Shown: positions 56,001 to 64,000 of the stretch, one piece after another
Layout of the letters: every line of letters begins with the position of its first letter
How positions within the stretch are numbered: position 1 is the first letter of the stretch
From: Frateuria hangzhouensis
Lineage (GTDB): Bacteria; Pseudomonadota; Gammaproteobacteria; Xanthomonadales; Rhodanobacteraceae
Length of the DNA: 64,000 bases
Assembly (NCBI RefSeq): GCF_026410505.1
Contig: NZ_JAPMIU010000015.1
Location: 1-64,000 of the forward strand
Direction: 5' to 3'
The notes under the pieces: generated by a model
Seen by the model: the letters and a program-made list of their open reading frames with translations, nothing else
Told to the model about the DNA's origin: nothing
Database searches by the model: none
Position numbers and translations under genes: made by a program

Positions 56001-57461
56001 CTACAAGATCGCTCCGGCCAGCGCGGGCGAGGGCGCCAGTTCATGGCCCCAGGCTTCGAGCTGGTCGAGCAGGATGGTCTGTTCGGGCCGCTGCTGGCGC
56101 AGCGCCGCGATGCGGGCGAAGTAGTCGTCCAGCGTGCGTGCCGTGAGCGCGCCGGGGCGTGTCAGGCGCGCCTGGCGGAACGCCTCCCAGCGGGCCTGTT
56201 CTTCCGCGTCCAGGGCATCGGGCCAGTTGCGCGCGCGGTAGCGGAACAGCAGTTCCGCGTAGCGTGGATCGCGGAACGGGAAGCTGCGCCCGCCCAGCTG
56301 CTCCGGCGGCGTGGCGCGCACGTCGGCCAGCAGGCGCTTGTCGGCATCGGGCAGGAAGCCGTTGTAGAGGGCCAGCTCCGGGTCGTCCGGCGGCGCCAGA
56401 TCGGCGGCGCGGGCAAACACCCGGCGCAGCTTGTCGGCCAGGCCGTCGGTGGCGCGCAGCAGGGCGTGGTGGCGCAGGCAGCGCTCCAGGTCCAGCTTCA
56501 GCCGGCCGTGGTCCAGGTCGCGCAGTACCGACAACGGCGCCAGCGCGGGGGCGCGATTGGCGCGCACGGTGCGCAGCGGAATGCGCTCGACGCCCTCGGG
56601 CAGGTCGGCGCGCGCGGTGAAAATGCGGTCGGCGATGTCCTCGTCGTCCAGCGCCAGCCAGAGCGCCGGATCACAGTCCAGGTCGTAGACGATCACCTCG
56701 CCGGCACGCGACGGATGCGGCGCCAGGGGTGCAATTACCGCCAGGCAGTGGCGGCTGGCCGGGTAGCGCGAAGACACGTGCACCAACGGGGTCATGCCGG
56801 CCACATCCAGCAGCCCGAATACCTTCTGTTTGCGGCGCAGCGCGAAGTGCCAGTCCCACAGCCGCGGCTGGCGAACGCGGATCAGCCGCGCCAGGTCGAT
56901 CAGCGCGTAGACGTCGGACAACGCGTCGTGCGCGCGCTCCTGCTTCAGGCGGTTGGCGGTGGCCAGGTGCTCGAGCTTGAAGCTGGGCGTGCCGTCCTCG
57001 CGGGTCGGCCAGGCGATGCCCTCGGGCCGCAGCGCCTGGCACATGCGCACCAGGTCGATCAGGTCCCAGCGAGAATTGCCGTTCTCCCATTCGCGGCCGT
57101 ATGGCTCGAAGAAGTTGCGGTACAGCAGTTGCCGGGTGAACTCGTCGTCGAAGCGCAGCGAGTTGTAGCCCACGCCGCAGGTGCCGGGCGCGGCCAGCTG
57201 TTCGTGCACGCGGGCGGCGAATTCGGCCTCGCACACGCCCTCGCGCTCGGCCTGCTGCGGGGTGATGCCGGTGATCAGGCAGGCATCCGGGTCCGGCGGC
57301 ATGTCGCGCGGGGGGCGGGCGAAGAACATCGCCGGTTCGCCGACGATCTCCAGATCGGCGGTGGTGCGGATGCCGGCGAACTGCGCCGGCCGGTCGCGCC
57401 GGGGGTCGGCACCGAAGGTTTCGTAGTCATGCCAGAGGAACGTCTGCATGAAGCCGATCAT
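56001..57461 (-). CDS. sbcB: Exodeoxyribonuclease I
   Basis: A 486-residue 3'-5' single-strand DNA exonuclease acting in recombination and mismatch repair. The DEDDh residues are visible: Asp and Glu in [13 protein letters not shown], Asp in [14 protein letters not shown], and His/Asp in [19 protein letters not shown]. The [10 protein letters not shown] and FYRNFF-like [19 protein letters not shown] segments match ExoI. The SH3-like and C-terminal extension (about 200-486) complete the ring. Starts at 57461 and 57449 are both possible. It is divergent from orn with about 60 bases between starts. Confidence 0.95.
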   Translation of the reverse strand: MIGFMQTFLWHDYETFGADPRRDRPAQFAGIRTTADLEIVGEPAMFFARPPRDMPPDPDACLITGITPQQAEREGVCEAEFAARVHEQLAAPGTCGVGYNSLRFDDEFTRQLLYRNFFEPYGREWENGNSRWDLIDLVRMCQALRPEGIAWPTREDGTPSFKLEHLATANRLKQERAHDALSDVYALIDLARLIRVRQPRLWDWHFALRRKQKVFGLLDVAGMTPLVHVSSRYPASRHCLAVIAPLAPHPSRAGEVIVYDLDCDPALWLALDDEDIADRIFTARADLPEGVERIPLRTVRANRAPALAPLSVLRDLDHGRLKLDLERCLRHHALLRATDGLADKLRRVFARAADLAPPDDPELALYNGFLPDADKRLLADVRATPPEQLGGRSFPFRDPRYAELLFRYRARNWPDALDAEEQARWEAFRQARLTRPGALTARTLDDYFARIAALRQQRPEQTILLDQLEAWGHELAPSPALAGAIL

Positions 57462-57521
57462 CGCATGACCAGCGGCCGTACACGGACGCCTGCGCTAGAC
57501 TGCGCGCTCCAAGGAGGATGC

Positions 57522-58082
57522 ATGAGCCACGCGAACGACGAAAACCTGATCTGGATCGATCTGGAGATGACCGGCCTGGATACGGACAACGATTCCATCC
57601 TCGAGATCGCCACGATCGTGACCGACAAGGATCTGAACGTGCTGGCCGAGGGGCCGGTCTTCGCGATCCGCCACGAAGTGGACCGGCTGGAATCGATGGA
57701 CAGCTGGAACCGCAACCAGCACAGCAAGTCGGGCCTGTGGCAACAGGTACTCGATTCGACCACCGACCACGCCCAGGCCGAGCAGGCCACGCTGGATTTC
57801 CTCAAGCCCTGGACGCCGGCCGGGAAATCGCCCATGTGCGGCAATTCGATCTGCCAGGATCGGCGCTTCCTGCATCGTCAGATGCCGCGGCTGGAGCGGC
57901 ATTTCCACTACCGCAACCTGGACGTGTCCACGCTCAAGGAGCTATCGCGGCGCTGGTCGCCGGCGATCGCGCGCGGGCTGAGCAAGGAAGCGGCGCATAC
58001 CGCGCTGTCTGACATCCGCGATTCCATCGCGGAGCTGCGCTATTACCGCCAGCACATGGGCGCGCTGGGCGGACAAGACTGA
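57522..58082 (+). CDS. orn: Oligoribonuclease
   Basis: A 186-residue 3'-5' exoribonuclease that finishes RNA decay by degrading di- to pentanucleotides, including pGpG from c-di-GMP breakdown. The DEDDh residues lie in [30 protein letters not shown] and [18 protein letters not shown]. The start at 57522 follows AAGGAGG; another ATG four bases earlier is out of frame. Since the window also encodes an EAL protein, orn links to the same signalling cycle by removing its product. Confidence 0.97.
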   Translation: MSHANDENLIWIDLEMTGLDTDNDSILEIATIVTDKDLNVLAEGPVFAIRHEVDRLESMDSWNRNQHSKSGLWQQVLDSTTDHAQAEQATLDFLKPWTPAGKSPMCGNSICQDRRFLHRQMPRLERHFHYRNLDVSTLKELSRRWSPAIARGLSKEAAHTALSDIRDSIAELRYYRQHMGALGGQD

Positions 58083-58090
58083 TTCCGAGC

Positions 58091-58999
58091 ATGTTCGAAG
58101 ACCCCTTCGCCACCGTTCTCGATTGCGCCGGCCGGTCACTGGTGCTCGACCGCGCGCGGGTGGTCGGCATCCTCAACGTGACCCCCGATTCGTTTTCCGA
58201 TGGCGGCGCTTTCGCCGACACTGATGCCGCCGTGGCGCACGGCCTGGCGATGGCGGAGCAGGGCGCCGACATGCTCGACGTGGGCGGCGAATCGACCCGG
58301 CCCGGCGCGGACGACGTGCCGATGGAAGAGGAGCTGCGGCGCGTCATGCCGGTGATCGAACAGTTGATCGCGCGCACCACGCTGCCAATCGCCATCGACA
58401 CCTCCAAGCCCGAAGTCATGCGCGTGGCCGTGGCTGCCGGCGCCGGCATGATCAACGACGTCTACGCGCTGCGCCGCGAGGGCGCGCTGGATGCGGCCGC
58501 CGAACTGCGCGTGCCGGTTTGCCTGATGCACATGCAGGGCGAGCCGCGCGGCATGCAGGACGATCCGCGCTACGACGACGTGGTTGGCGAGGTGCACCGC
58601 TTCCTGACCGACCGCCTGTTCGCCTGCGAGCTGGCGGGGATCGACAAGCGTCGCGTACTGGTCGACCCCGGTTTCGGCTTCGGCAAGACGCTGGAGCACA
58701 ACCTGGCGCTGCTGCGTGCGCTGGAACGCTTCACCGGCCTGGGCGCCGGTGTCTACGCGGGCCTGTCGCGCAAGGCGGTGATCGGCACGCTGACCGGCCG
58801 GCCCGCGGGCGAGCCGCGCGCCGCCGGCTCGGCCGCCGCGGCGCTGGTCGCGGTACAGCGTGGCGCGCGCATGGTGCGTGTACACGACGTCGCGGCCACC
58901 GTCGATGCGCTGGCCGTCTGGCGGGCTGTGCAGGAAGGCGACACGCCGCCCCGTCGCGACACGCCGCCGCCGGCTCCACGCTGGCCAGACGAAGACTGA
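58091..58999 (+). CDS. folP: Dihydropteroate synthase
   Basis: A 302-residue folate-pathway enzyme joining 6-hydroxymethyl-7,8-dihydropterin pyrophosphate to p-aminobenzoate, the sulfonamide target. The pterin signature reads [16 protein letters not shown], the pABA/sulfonamide loop [13 protein letters not shown], followed by [39 protein letters not shown] and the C-terminal [17 protein letters not shown]. It starts 8 bases after the orn stop and precedes glmM, the conserved pairing. Confidence 0.96.
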   Translation: MFEDPFATVLDCAGRSLVLDRARVVGILNVTPDSFSDGGAFADTDAAVAHGLAMAEQGADMLDVGGESTRPGADDVPMEEELRRVMPVIEQLIARTTLPIAIDTSKPEVMRVAVAAGAGMINDVYALRREGALDAAAELRVPVCLMHMQGEPRGMQDDPRYDDVVGEVHRFLTDRLFACELAGIDKRRVLVDPGFGFGKTLEHNLALLRALERFTGLGAGVYAGLSRKAVIGTLTGRPAGEPRAAGSAAAALVAVQRGARMVRVHDVAATVDALAVWRAVQEGDTPPRRDTPPPAPRWPDED

Positions 59000-59045
59000 G
59001 CTACATAGGTGGTGCCCGTCCCGTGGCGCCGCGCAAGGAACGACG

Positions 59046-60413
59046 ATGAGCACACGCAAATACTTCGGTACCGACGGTATCCGCGGCCTGGTCGGGGAAT
59101 GGCCGATCAGCGCCGACTTCATGCTGCGGCTGGGGCGCGCCGCGGGCGCGGTGCTGGCGCGCGATTCGGAGCGCAAGCCACTGGTGTTGATCGGCAAGGA
59201 CACCCGCGTGTCCGGTTACATGTTCGAGTCGGCGCTGGAAGCGGGCCTGGTGGCCGCCGGCGTGGACGTCGGCCTGCTCGGGCCGATGCCGACGCCCGCG
59301 GTGGCCTTCCTCACGCGCTCGATGCGGGCGGCCGCCGGCATCGTGATCAGCGCCTCGCACAACCCGCACCACGACAACGGCATCAAGTTCTTCTCCGCGC
59401 AGGGCGAGAAGCTCTCCGACGAGATCGAGCAGGCGATCGAGGAGGAACTGGAGGCCGAGTTCGTCACCGTGCCTTCCGAGCAACTGGGCAAGGCCACCCG
59501 CGTCGCCGATGCGGTGGCCCGCTATGCCGAGTACTGCAAGGCGACCGTGCCCGAGGAATTTTCCCTGCGCGGCATGAAAATCGTGCTCGACTGCGCGCAT
59601 GGCGCCACCTACCAGGTGGCACCGAAGGTGTTCAGCGAGCTCGGTGCGGACGTCACCGCCATCGGCGACAAGCCGGACGGTTTCAACATCAACCGCGACG
59701 TCGGATCGACGCATCCACAGGCGCTGCAGCAGGCGGTGCTGGCACGCAACGCCGACGTCGGCATCGCCTTCGACGGCGACGGCGACCGGGTGATCCTGGT
59801 CGACCGCAACGGCACCATCGCCGACGGCGACGACATTCTCTACGTGCTCGCGCGCAGCCTGTTTGCGCGCGGCTGCCTGCGCGGGCCGGTGGTCGGCACG
59901 CTGATGAGCAATTACGGCCTGGAGCAGGCGCTGGCCGAGCTGGAAGTGCCGCTGATCCGCGCCAACGTGGGCGACCGCTACGTGTTGCAGCAGCTGAAGG
60001 CCCATGGCGGCATGCTCGGTGGCGAGACCTCCGGCCACATCCTGTGCCTGGACCGCGCCACCACCGGCGACGGCATCATCGCCGCGCTGGCCGTGCTGGA
60101 GACGCTCGCTGCGTCCGACCAGGATCTGGCGCTGGCCCGCCGCGGCCTGCAGAAGCTGCCGCAGGTGATGGTCAACGTGCGTGCGCAGGGCGCGCGGGAG
60201 GCGTTGGCCAGCGACACCGTGCGCCACGCGCTGACCGAGGTGGAACGCACCCTGCAGGGACGGGGGCGCGTGGTGTTGCGGGCATCGGGTACCGAGCCGG
60301 TGGTGCGGGTCACCATCGAGGCTGCCGATGCGGGCGAAGTGCAGCAGTTGGCCGGCTGGCTGGCCGACGCCGTAAAATCCGCCGCGCATGTGCACATGAC
60401 GGAAAATCCATGA
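59046..60413 (+). CDS. glmM: Phosphoglucosamine mutase
   Basis: A 455-residue enzyme converting glucosamine-6-phosphate to glucosamine-1-phosphate for peptidoglycan and LPS precursors. The phospho-Ser lies in [17 protein letters not shown] (about residue 103), the metal loop in [14 protein letters not shown], the sugar-binding loop in [11 protein letters not shown], and the phosphate loop in [11 protein letters not shown]. The opening [20 protein letters not shown] is canonical. Its stop codon overlaps the ATG of the next gene (ATGA). Confidence 0.97.
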   Translation: MSTRKYFGTDGIRGLVGEWPISADFMLRLGRAAGAVLARDSERKPLVLIGKDTRVSGYMFESALEAGLVAAGVDVGLLGPMPTPAVAFLTRSMRAAAGIVISASHNPHHDNGIKFFSAQGEKLSDEIEQAIEEELEAEFVTVPSEQLGKATRVADAVARYAEYCKATVPEEFSLRGMKIVLDCAHGATYQVAPKVFSELGADVTAIGDKPDGFNINRDVGSTHPQALQQAVLARNADVGIAFDGDGDRVILVDRNGTIADGDDILYVLARSLFARGCLRGPVVGTLMSNYGLEQALAELEVPLIRANVGDRYVLQQLKAHGGMLGGETSGHILCLDRATTGDGIIAALAVLETLAASDQDLALARRGLQKLPQVMVNVRAQGAREALASDTVRHALTEVERTLQGRGRVVLRASGTEPVVRVTIEAADAGEVQQLAGWLADAVKSAAHVHMTENP

Positions 60414-61342
60414 AGCAAGTCCCCACGCTCGACATTCGCCGCTACGATACCGACCGCAACGCCTTTGTCGCCGAACTCGGCGCGGCCTACCGCCAGTTCG
60501 GTTTCTGCTGCATCAGTGGGCACGGCATCCCGCGCGACCTGGTCGATGGCGCCTATCAGGCGTTCGAGCAATTCTTCGCCCTGCCTGCCGATACCAAGAT
60601 GAAGTACCACGTGCCCGGCTCCGGCGGCGCGCGCGGCTACACCCCGTTCAAAGTGGAAACGGCCAAGGACAGCCGCTTCCCCGATCTGAAGGAGTTCTGG
60701 CACGTCGGCCGCGAAATCCCGCGCGACTCGAAATTCGCCGACGTCATGCCGCCGAACGTGTGGCCGGAGGAAGTGCCGCAATTCAGGCCCTGCGGTTATG
60801 GCCTGTACGAGGCGCTGGATCAGTTGGGCACGCGCGTACTGCGCGCGCTGGCGCTGCACATCGGCTTGCCCGAACACTACTTCGAGGACAAGACCGACCA
60901 GGGCAACTCCATCCTTCGCCCGATCCACTACCCGCCGATCACCCAGGACAACATCCCCAACGTGCGCGCGGGCGCCCATGAGGACATCAACTTCATCACG
61001 CTGCTCGTCGGCGCCAGCGCCGAGGGCCTGGAAGTGCTGAGCGAGGGCGAGTGGCTGCCGATCACCACCGAGGGCGACGCCATCGTGGTCAACATCGGCG
61101 ACATGTTGCAGCGGCTGACCAATCACGTCTATCCGTCTACCTCGCACCGCGTGGTCAACCCGCAGAACGAGAACGCGCGCAAGCCACGCTATTCGGTGCC
61201 GTTCTTCCTGCATCCCAACCCCGACGTGGTGCTGGATCCGCTGCCCGGGTGCGTCACACCCGACAATCCAAGCCGCTACGACACCTCGTTGACCTCGCAC
61301 GAATACCTGATGCAGCGGCTGCGCGAGATCAAGCTGATCTAG
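60410..61342 (+). CDS. Isopenicillin N synthase-like 2-oxoglutarate/Fe(II) oxygenase
   Basis: A 310-residue non-heme iron oxygenase of the IPNS/2OG superfamily. The N-terminal DIOX_N part reads [20 protein letters not shown] and [13 protein letters not shown]. The jelly-roll core has the metal ligands His and Asp in [13 protein letters not shown], the distal His in STSHRVVNP, and the co-substrate Arg-x-Ser in [11 protein letters not shown]. Bacterial relatives oxidise diverse small molecules and the substrate is unknown. The ATG overlaps the glmM stop by four bases, so translation is coupled to an essential cell-wall gene, which is unexpected for an accessory oxygenase. Confidence 0.9.
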   Translation: MKQVPTLDIRRYDTDRNAFVAELGAAYRQFGFCCISGHGIPRDLVDGAYQAFEQFFALPADTKMKYHVPGSGGARGYTPFKVETAKDSRFPDLKEFWHVGREIPRDSKFADVMPPNVWPEEVPQFRPCGYGLYEALDQLGTRVLRALALHIGLPEHYFEDKTDQGNSILRPIHYPPITQDNIPNVRAGAHEDINFITLLVGASAEGLEVLSEGEWLPITTEGDAIVVNIGDMLQRLTNHVYPSTSHRVVNPQNENARKPRYSVPFFLHPNPDVVLDPLPGCVTPDNPSRYDTSLTSHEYLMQRLREIKLI

Positions 61343-61406
61343 AGCACGCTCCACTTCTCTTCCTTCCGGGCATCCGGTCCGGATGTGTGCGGTCCCCGCG
61401 ATGTGC

Positions 61407-61447
61407 TCCCTCGCCCCTCCGGGGAGAGGGTTGGGGTGAGGGGCCGG
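61407..61447. repeat. Solo family D repeat arm
   Basis: CCCTCGCCCCTCCGGGGAGA and the following GGGTTGGGGTGAGGGG resemble one arm plus hairpin of elements R1 and R2 but with ACCCCTC-type substitutions. No partner arm or gene is attached. It sits in the gap after the IPNS-like gene. Confidence 0.7.
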
Positions 61448-61536
61448 GGCTCGCCATGATCTCCATTTTTTCTTCCCCGCCTACCCGCGCCAGCGTGGAG
61501 GGCAGGGTTAGGAAGCGTTCTGCCCCGTCAGAAAGC

Positions 61537-61559
61537 GGCGGGCTGAAGCCTGCCCTACG
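61537..61559. repeat. Repeat family A single copy
   Basis: GCGGGCTGAAGCCTGC followed by CCTACG is a slightly diverged copy with compensating changes that keep the stem. It ends just before the stop codon of the convergent DUF6445-like gene. Confidence 0.7.
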
Positions 61560-61565
61560 CGCCGG

Positions 61566-62240
61566 TCAGGCCATCCAGAAAAACACCGCCGTCATCCGTT
61601 TGCTCGCGGCATCCTCCAGCCCCCAGTACGCGCTGGCACTGTGCACGAGATTGGCCTTGTACAACAGCAGCCGGTTGAACCGATGCGCCACGCGCACGTC
61701 CTCGACAAAGGCGTTGGGTTGCACGAAGCGGTTGCCCAGCGCGTCCACCAGGTTGCGGTGCGGCGGCGCCACCATGTTGCCGCCGAGCTGGCCGCCGGGC
61801 ATGCGCTGGCGGAAGAAGCTGGTGCCGCAACTGTCGGGCACCGCCGGGTTGAGGTACAGCACGCCCGCGTAGCGGCAGAGATTGAGCGAATCGGTATGCG
61901 GCTTGATCGCGCCTTCGACCGCGCCCACCACCTGCACGCAATTGTGGTTGAGCTTCTGCCCGGCTTCGGTCTGCTCGACCCACAATTTCCTCGCGCCGGT
62001 GGCGGTGCGCACCTGTGCCTCGATCGCGGCCAGTTCGTCCAGTTCCAGTGCCGGCATGGTCCGCATCCCGGGCCAGGCCTCGCCGGTGGTCGGGAAGCCG
62101 TATTCCCAATCCGTCCGGGCCAGGCAGCGTTCGCGCACCGCCATCGGGTCGGGCAGCGCATCGTCGACTACCCAGTAATCGCGTCCCTCGGTGGGCTTGC
62201 GGTAGGGCAGCGGGCGCATCTGGGTTGGAAACAGGCTCAT
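61566..62240 (-). CDS. DUF6445-like protein, putative 2OG-Fe(II) oxygenase fold
   Basis: A 224-residue soluble protein. It opens MSLFPTQMRPLPYRKPTEGR and includes DYWVVDDALPDPMAVRE, a feature of the DUF6445 family. A His-x-Asp in GAIKPHTDSLNLCRYAGVLYL (partly quoted), a distal His in NLVHSASAYWG and an Arg in KRMTAVFFW match the metal and co-substrate pattern of 2-oxoglutarate oxygenases. Similar proteins are often found in Xanthomonadales near tryptophan halogenase genes, but none is here. Role unknown. Confidence 0.72.
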   Translation of the reverse strand: MSLFPTQMRPLPYRKPTEGRDYWVVDDALPDPMAVRERCLARTDWEYGFPTTGEAWPGMRTMPALELDELAAIEAQVRTATGARKLWVEQTEAGQKLNHNCVQVVGAVEGAIKPHTDSLNLCRYAGVLYLNPAVPDSCGTSFFRQRMPGGQLGGNMVAPPHRNLVDALGNRFVQPNAFVEDVRVAHRFNRLLLYKANLVHSASAYWGLEDAASKRMTAVFFWMA

Positions 62241-62294
62241 GGCGGGTCTCGCGGCGGCAAGCGGCCACGGTAGCGCAGTCGGGTGATGCGCAGA

Positions 62295-63101
62295 TCAATC
62301 GAGCTGGCGGTAGCGCTTCGATTCGCGTGCCGACAACCACAGCCCGAGCCGATCGGGAGTGAGCTTGGCCAGCGCCTTGATGGCGCGGTTGACCCGGCCG
62401 GCGACGTGGACGGCCTCGCCACGATCGACCGCTTCGATACCCTCGCGCACCACCGTTCGCGCGTCCTGCCACATGAAGCGAGGCAGCTTGCCCACCAGCG
62501 CGCGGGTGCCGGTTACGTCGTGGAACTCCGACCAGGTGAAGCCCGGGCAAAGCGCGCACACGTGCACGCCCAGGTGCCGGTTCTCCAGCGCCAGCGACTG
62601 CGAGAACTTGATCAGGTAGGCCTTGCTCGCTGCATACAACGTGTGCCCGGCCGAGCCCGGCACATGCCCGGCCAGCGAAGCGACATTGACGATGCGCCCG
62701 TAACCGCGCTCGCGCATGCCCGGCAGCAGCCGCCATGCCAGTTCGGTCGGCGCGGTGAGCAGCACCTGGAGAGAGTCCGCGTGGACCGGCCAGCCGCTGG
62801 CCTCGAAGGTGCCCGGGACGCCATAGCCTGCGTTGTTGACCAGCCAGTCCACCGCCAGCCCCCGGTGTTGCAGGGCGTCAGCCAGTTCGCGCGGCGCCGC
62901 CGGATCGGCGAGGTCGGCAGGCAGGACGTGGGCCTGCACGCCATGGCGCTCGTGCAGCTCGGCGCCAAGCATGTGCAGGCGCTCGGCCCGCCGTGCCACC
63001 AGCACCAAGTCGTGGCCGCGTGCGGCCAGTTCACGCGCGAAGGCGGTGCCGATGCCGGCGGAGGCGCCGGTGACCAGGGCGAGCGGGCGATCGGCAGGCA
63101 T
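62295..63101 (-). CDS. Short-chain dehydrogenase/reductase (SDR)
   Basis: A 268-residue classical SDR. The cofactor motif is ALVTGASAGIGTAFARELA, followed by LVARRAERL (Arg pair favours NADPH), DWLVNNAGYG, and the catalytic Ser/Tyr/Lys in NVASLAGHVPGSAGHTLYAASKAYLIKF (partly quoted). The C-terminal extension ends with a basic helix (LSARESKRYRQLD), resembling the YohF/DltE group. The substrate cannot be named. Several in-frame Met codons exist; ATG 63101 begins just before the cofactor strand. Confidence 0.88.
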   Translation of the reverse strand: MPADRPLALVTGASAGIGTAFARELAARGHDLVLVARRAERLHMLGAELHERHGVQAHVLPADLADPAAPRELADALQHRGLAVDWLVNNAGYGVPGTFEASGWPVHADSLQVLLTAPTELAWRLLPGMRERGYGRIVNVASLAGHVPGSAGHTLYAASKAYLIKFSQSLALENRHLGVHVCALCPGFTWSEFHDVTGTRALVGKLPRFMWQDARTVVREGIEAVDRGEAVHVAGRVNRAIKALAKLTPDRLGLWLSARESKRYRQLD

Positions 63102-63221
63102 CGGCGGTTCCATGGCAGGCGGAAAGGCCATGATGGCCGAGCGCCCGCACACCTGCCAGCACCCGTTTGCCGCCCTGCGAGGCGCTCGCTATCCTTGCCG
63201 TTTTGTATCGGGTGACTTCGC

Positions 63222-63971
63222 ATGCGCAGGAAACTGATTGCCGGCAACTGGAAGATGCATGGCAGCCGCTCGATGGCCGAGGCGCTGGTCGCCGGCATTG
63301 CCGCGCAGCGTCCGCAGGATGTCGACGTGCTGGTGTTCCCCCCGTTCCCGTATCTGGCCGAGCTGGCCGCGCGCCACGGTGCCAGCGGCATCGGTTTCGG
63401 CGGCCAGGATGTCAGCGAGCACGAGGGGCAGGGCGCCTACACCGGTGAAGTCTCCGCGGCCATGCTGGCCGACGTGGGCGCGCAGTGGACCTTGGTGGGC
63501 CATTCCGAGCGCCGCCAGTATCACCGCGAGAGCGACGAGCTGGTCGCGCGCAAGTTCGCCGCCGCCTGCGCCGCCGGGCTGACGCCGATCCTGTGCATCG
63601 GAGAAACGCTGGAGGAGCGCCAGGCCGGGCAGACCGAGCAGGTACTCGCGCGCCAGCTTCGCGCCGTGTTCGCCCATGGCGGCATCGCCCCGTTCTACAC
63701 CGCCGTGATCGCCTACGAGCCGGTCTGGGCGATCGGCACCGGGCACACCGCCACGCCCGAGCAGGCGCAGCAGGCGCACGCCTTCATTCGTAGCCAACTG
63801 GAAAACGAAGATGCTATGATTGCCCGTCTGACCCGGCTGCTTTACGGCGGCAGCGTCAAGGCGGCAAATGCCGCGGCATTGTTCGCGCAGCCGGACGTGG
63901 ATGGGGGCCTGATCGGCGGTGCTTCGCTCACCGCAGACGATTTCCTCGGCATCTGCGCCGCGGCGCACTGA
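63222..63971 (+). CDS. tpiA: Triosephosphate isomerase
   Basis: A 249-residue glycolytic enzyme interconverting dihydroxyacetone phosphate and glyceraldehyde-3-phosphate. Active-site Lys is in AGNWKMHGS, His in LVGHSERRQ, Glu in [11 protein letters not shown], and phosphate-binding [13 protein letters not shown] and GLIGGASL follow. The start at 63222 gives [14 protein letters not shown]. Downstream, secG usually follows in gammaproteobacteria. Confidence 0.98.
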   Translation: MRRKLIAGNWKMHGSRSMAEALVAGIAAQRPQDVDVLVFPPFPYLAELAARHGASGIGFGGQDVSEHEGQGAYTGEVSAAMLADVGAQWTLVGHSERRQYHRESDELVARKFAAACAAGLTPILCIGETLEERQAGQTEQVLARQLRAVFAHGGIAPFYTAVIAYEPVWAIGTGHTATPEQAQQAHAFIRSQLENEDAMIARLTRLLYGGSVKAANAAALFAQPDVDGGLIGGASLTADDFLGICAAAH

Positions 63972-63993
63972 AGCGCCCACGGATTCCTAAAGA

Positions 63994-64000
63994 ATGTTTG
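63994..64000 (+). CDS. Possible start of secG, cut by the window end
   Basis: An ATG at 63994 lies 22 bases after the tpiA stop, the place where secG normally starts in this group; only two codons are visible, so this is inference from gene order alone. Confidence 0.25.

Overview
This is a 64-kb piece of a GC-rich gammaproteobacterial chromosome. Gene content and order point to the Xanthomonadales/Lysobacterales, probably Rhodanobacteraceae (Rhodanobacter, Dyella or Frateuria type). The evidence is an rpoE-rseA-mucD-lepA-lepB-rnc-era-recO block without rseB, a nagZ-hpt-MTIP salvage block, orn-folP-glmM, and four families of short palindromic repeats of the kind scattered through Xanthomonadaceae-like genomes. 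This is placement from family knowledge; no 16S rRNA gene is present. I see no prophage, CRISPR array, rRNA operon or classical insertion sequence. Most of the window is ordinary core genome.

Layout. 1-1.4 kb: the end of UDP-glucose dehydrogenase, slyX and a DUF2058 gene. 1.4-6.7 kb: a fused fatty-acid oxidation enzyme (minus strand), then an unknown gene tightly followed by a GGDEF-EAL protein. 6.7-15.8 kb: the envelope-stress operon rpoE-rseA-mucD, with a textbook sigma-E promoter, then lepA, lepB, a DUF4845 gene, rnc, era and recO. 15.8-19.3 kb: a receiver-Hpt protein, and an AsmA-like YdbH homologue followed by a DUF1318 lipoprotein. 19.3-26.4 kb: rlmD, a CYTH phosphatase, nagZ-hpt-MTIP, a cold-shock gene, trxB and ald. 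26.6-33.6 kb: ftsK-lolA-DUF1275-rarA-serS and tRNA-Ser(UGA).

33.7-44.1 kb is the accessory highlight: a five-gene, minus-strand photosensory cluster. It holds a phytochrome-like kinase that has lost its chromophore-binding residues, a heme oxygenase, an intact bacteriophytochrome, a response regulator and a hybrid histidine kinase. Two very similar Crp/Fnr-type regulators bracket it. The heme oxygenase should supply biliverdin to the intact phytochrome, which would pass phosphate to the overlapping response regulator.

44.5-49.5 kb: a small unknown gene, a CPA2 antiporter, nhaD, a DHA2 drug-efflux type MFS protein and rnk. 49.6-53.7 kb: ligA, then an unusual chimera. A DUF559 endonuclease-like gene lies between two long palindromic elements and runs in frame into epmA, whose normal N-terminus is missing. 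53.7-64 kb: an MFS symporter, DUF2461, sbcB divergent from orn, folP, glmM translationally coupled to a 2-oxoglutarate/Fe oxygenase-like gene, a DUF6445-like gene, a short-chain dehydrogenase and tpiA.

The two strongest leads are the DUF559/palindrome/EpmA chimera and the degenerate phytochrome kinase next to an intact phytochrome. Statements about function rest on motif reading only; no database search was possible.
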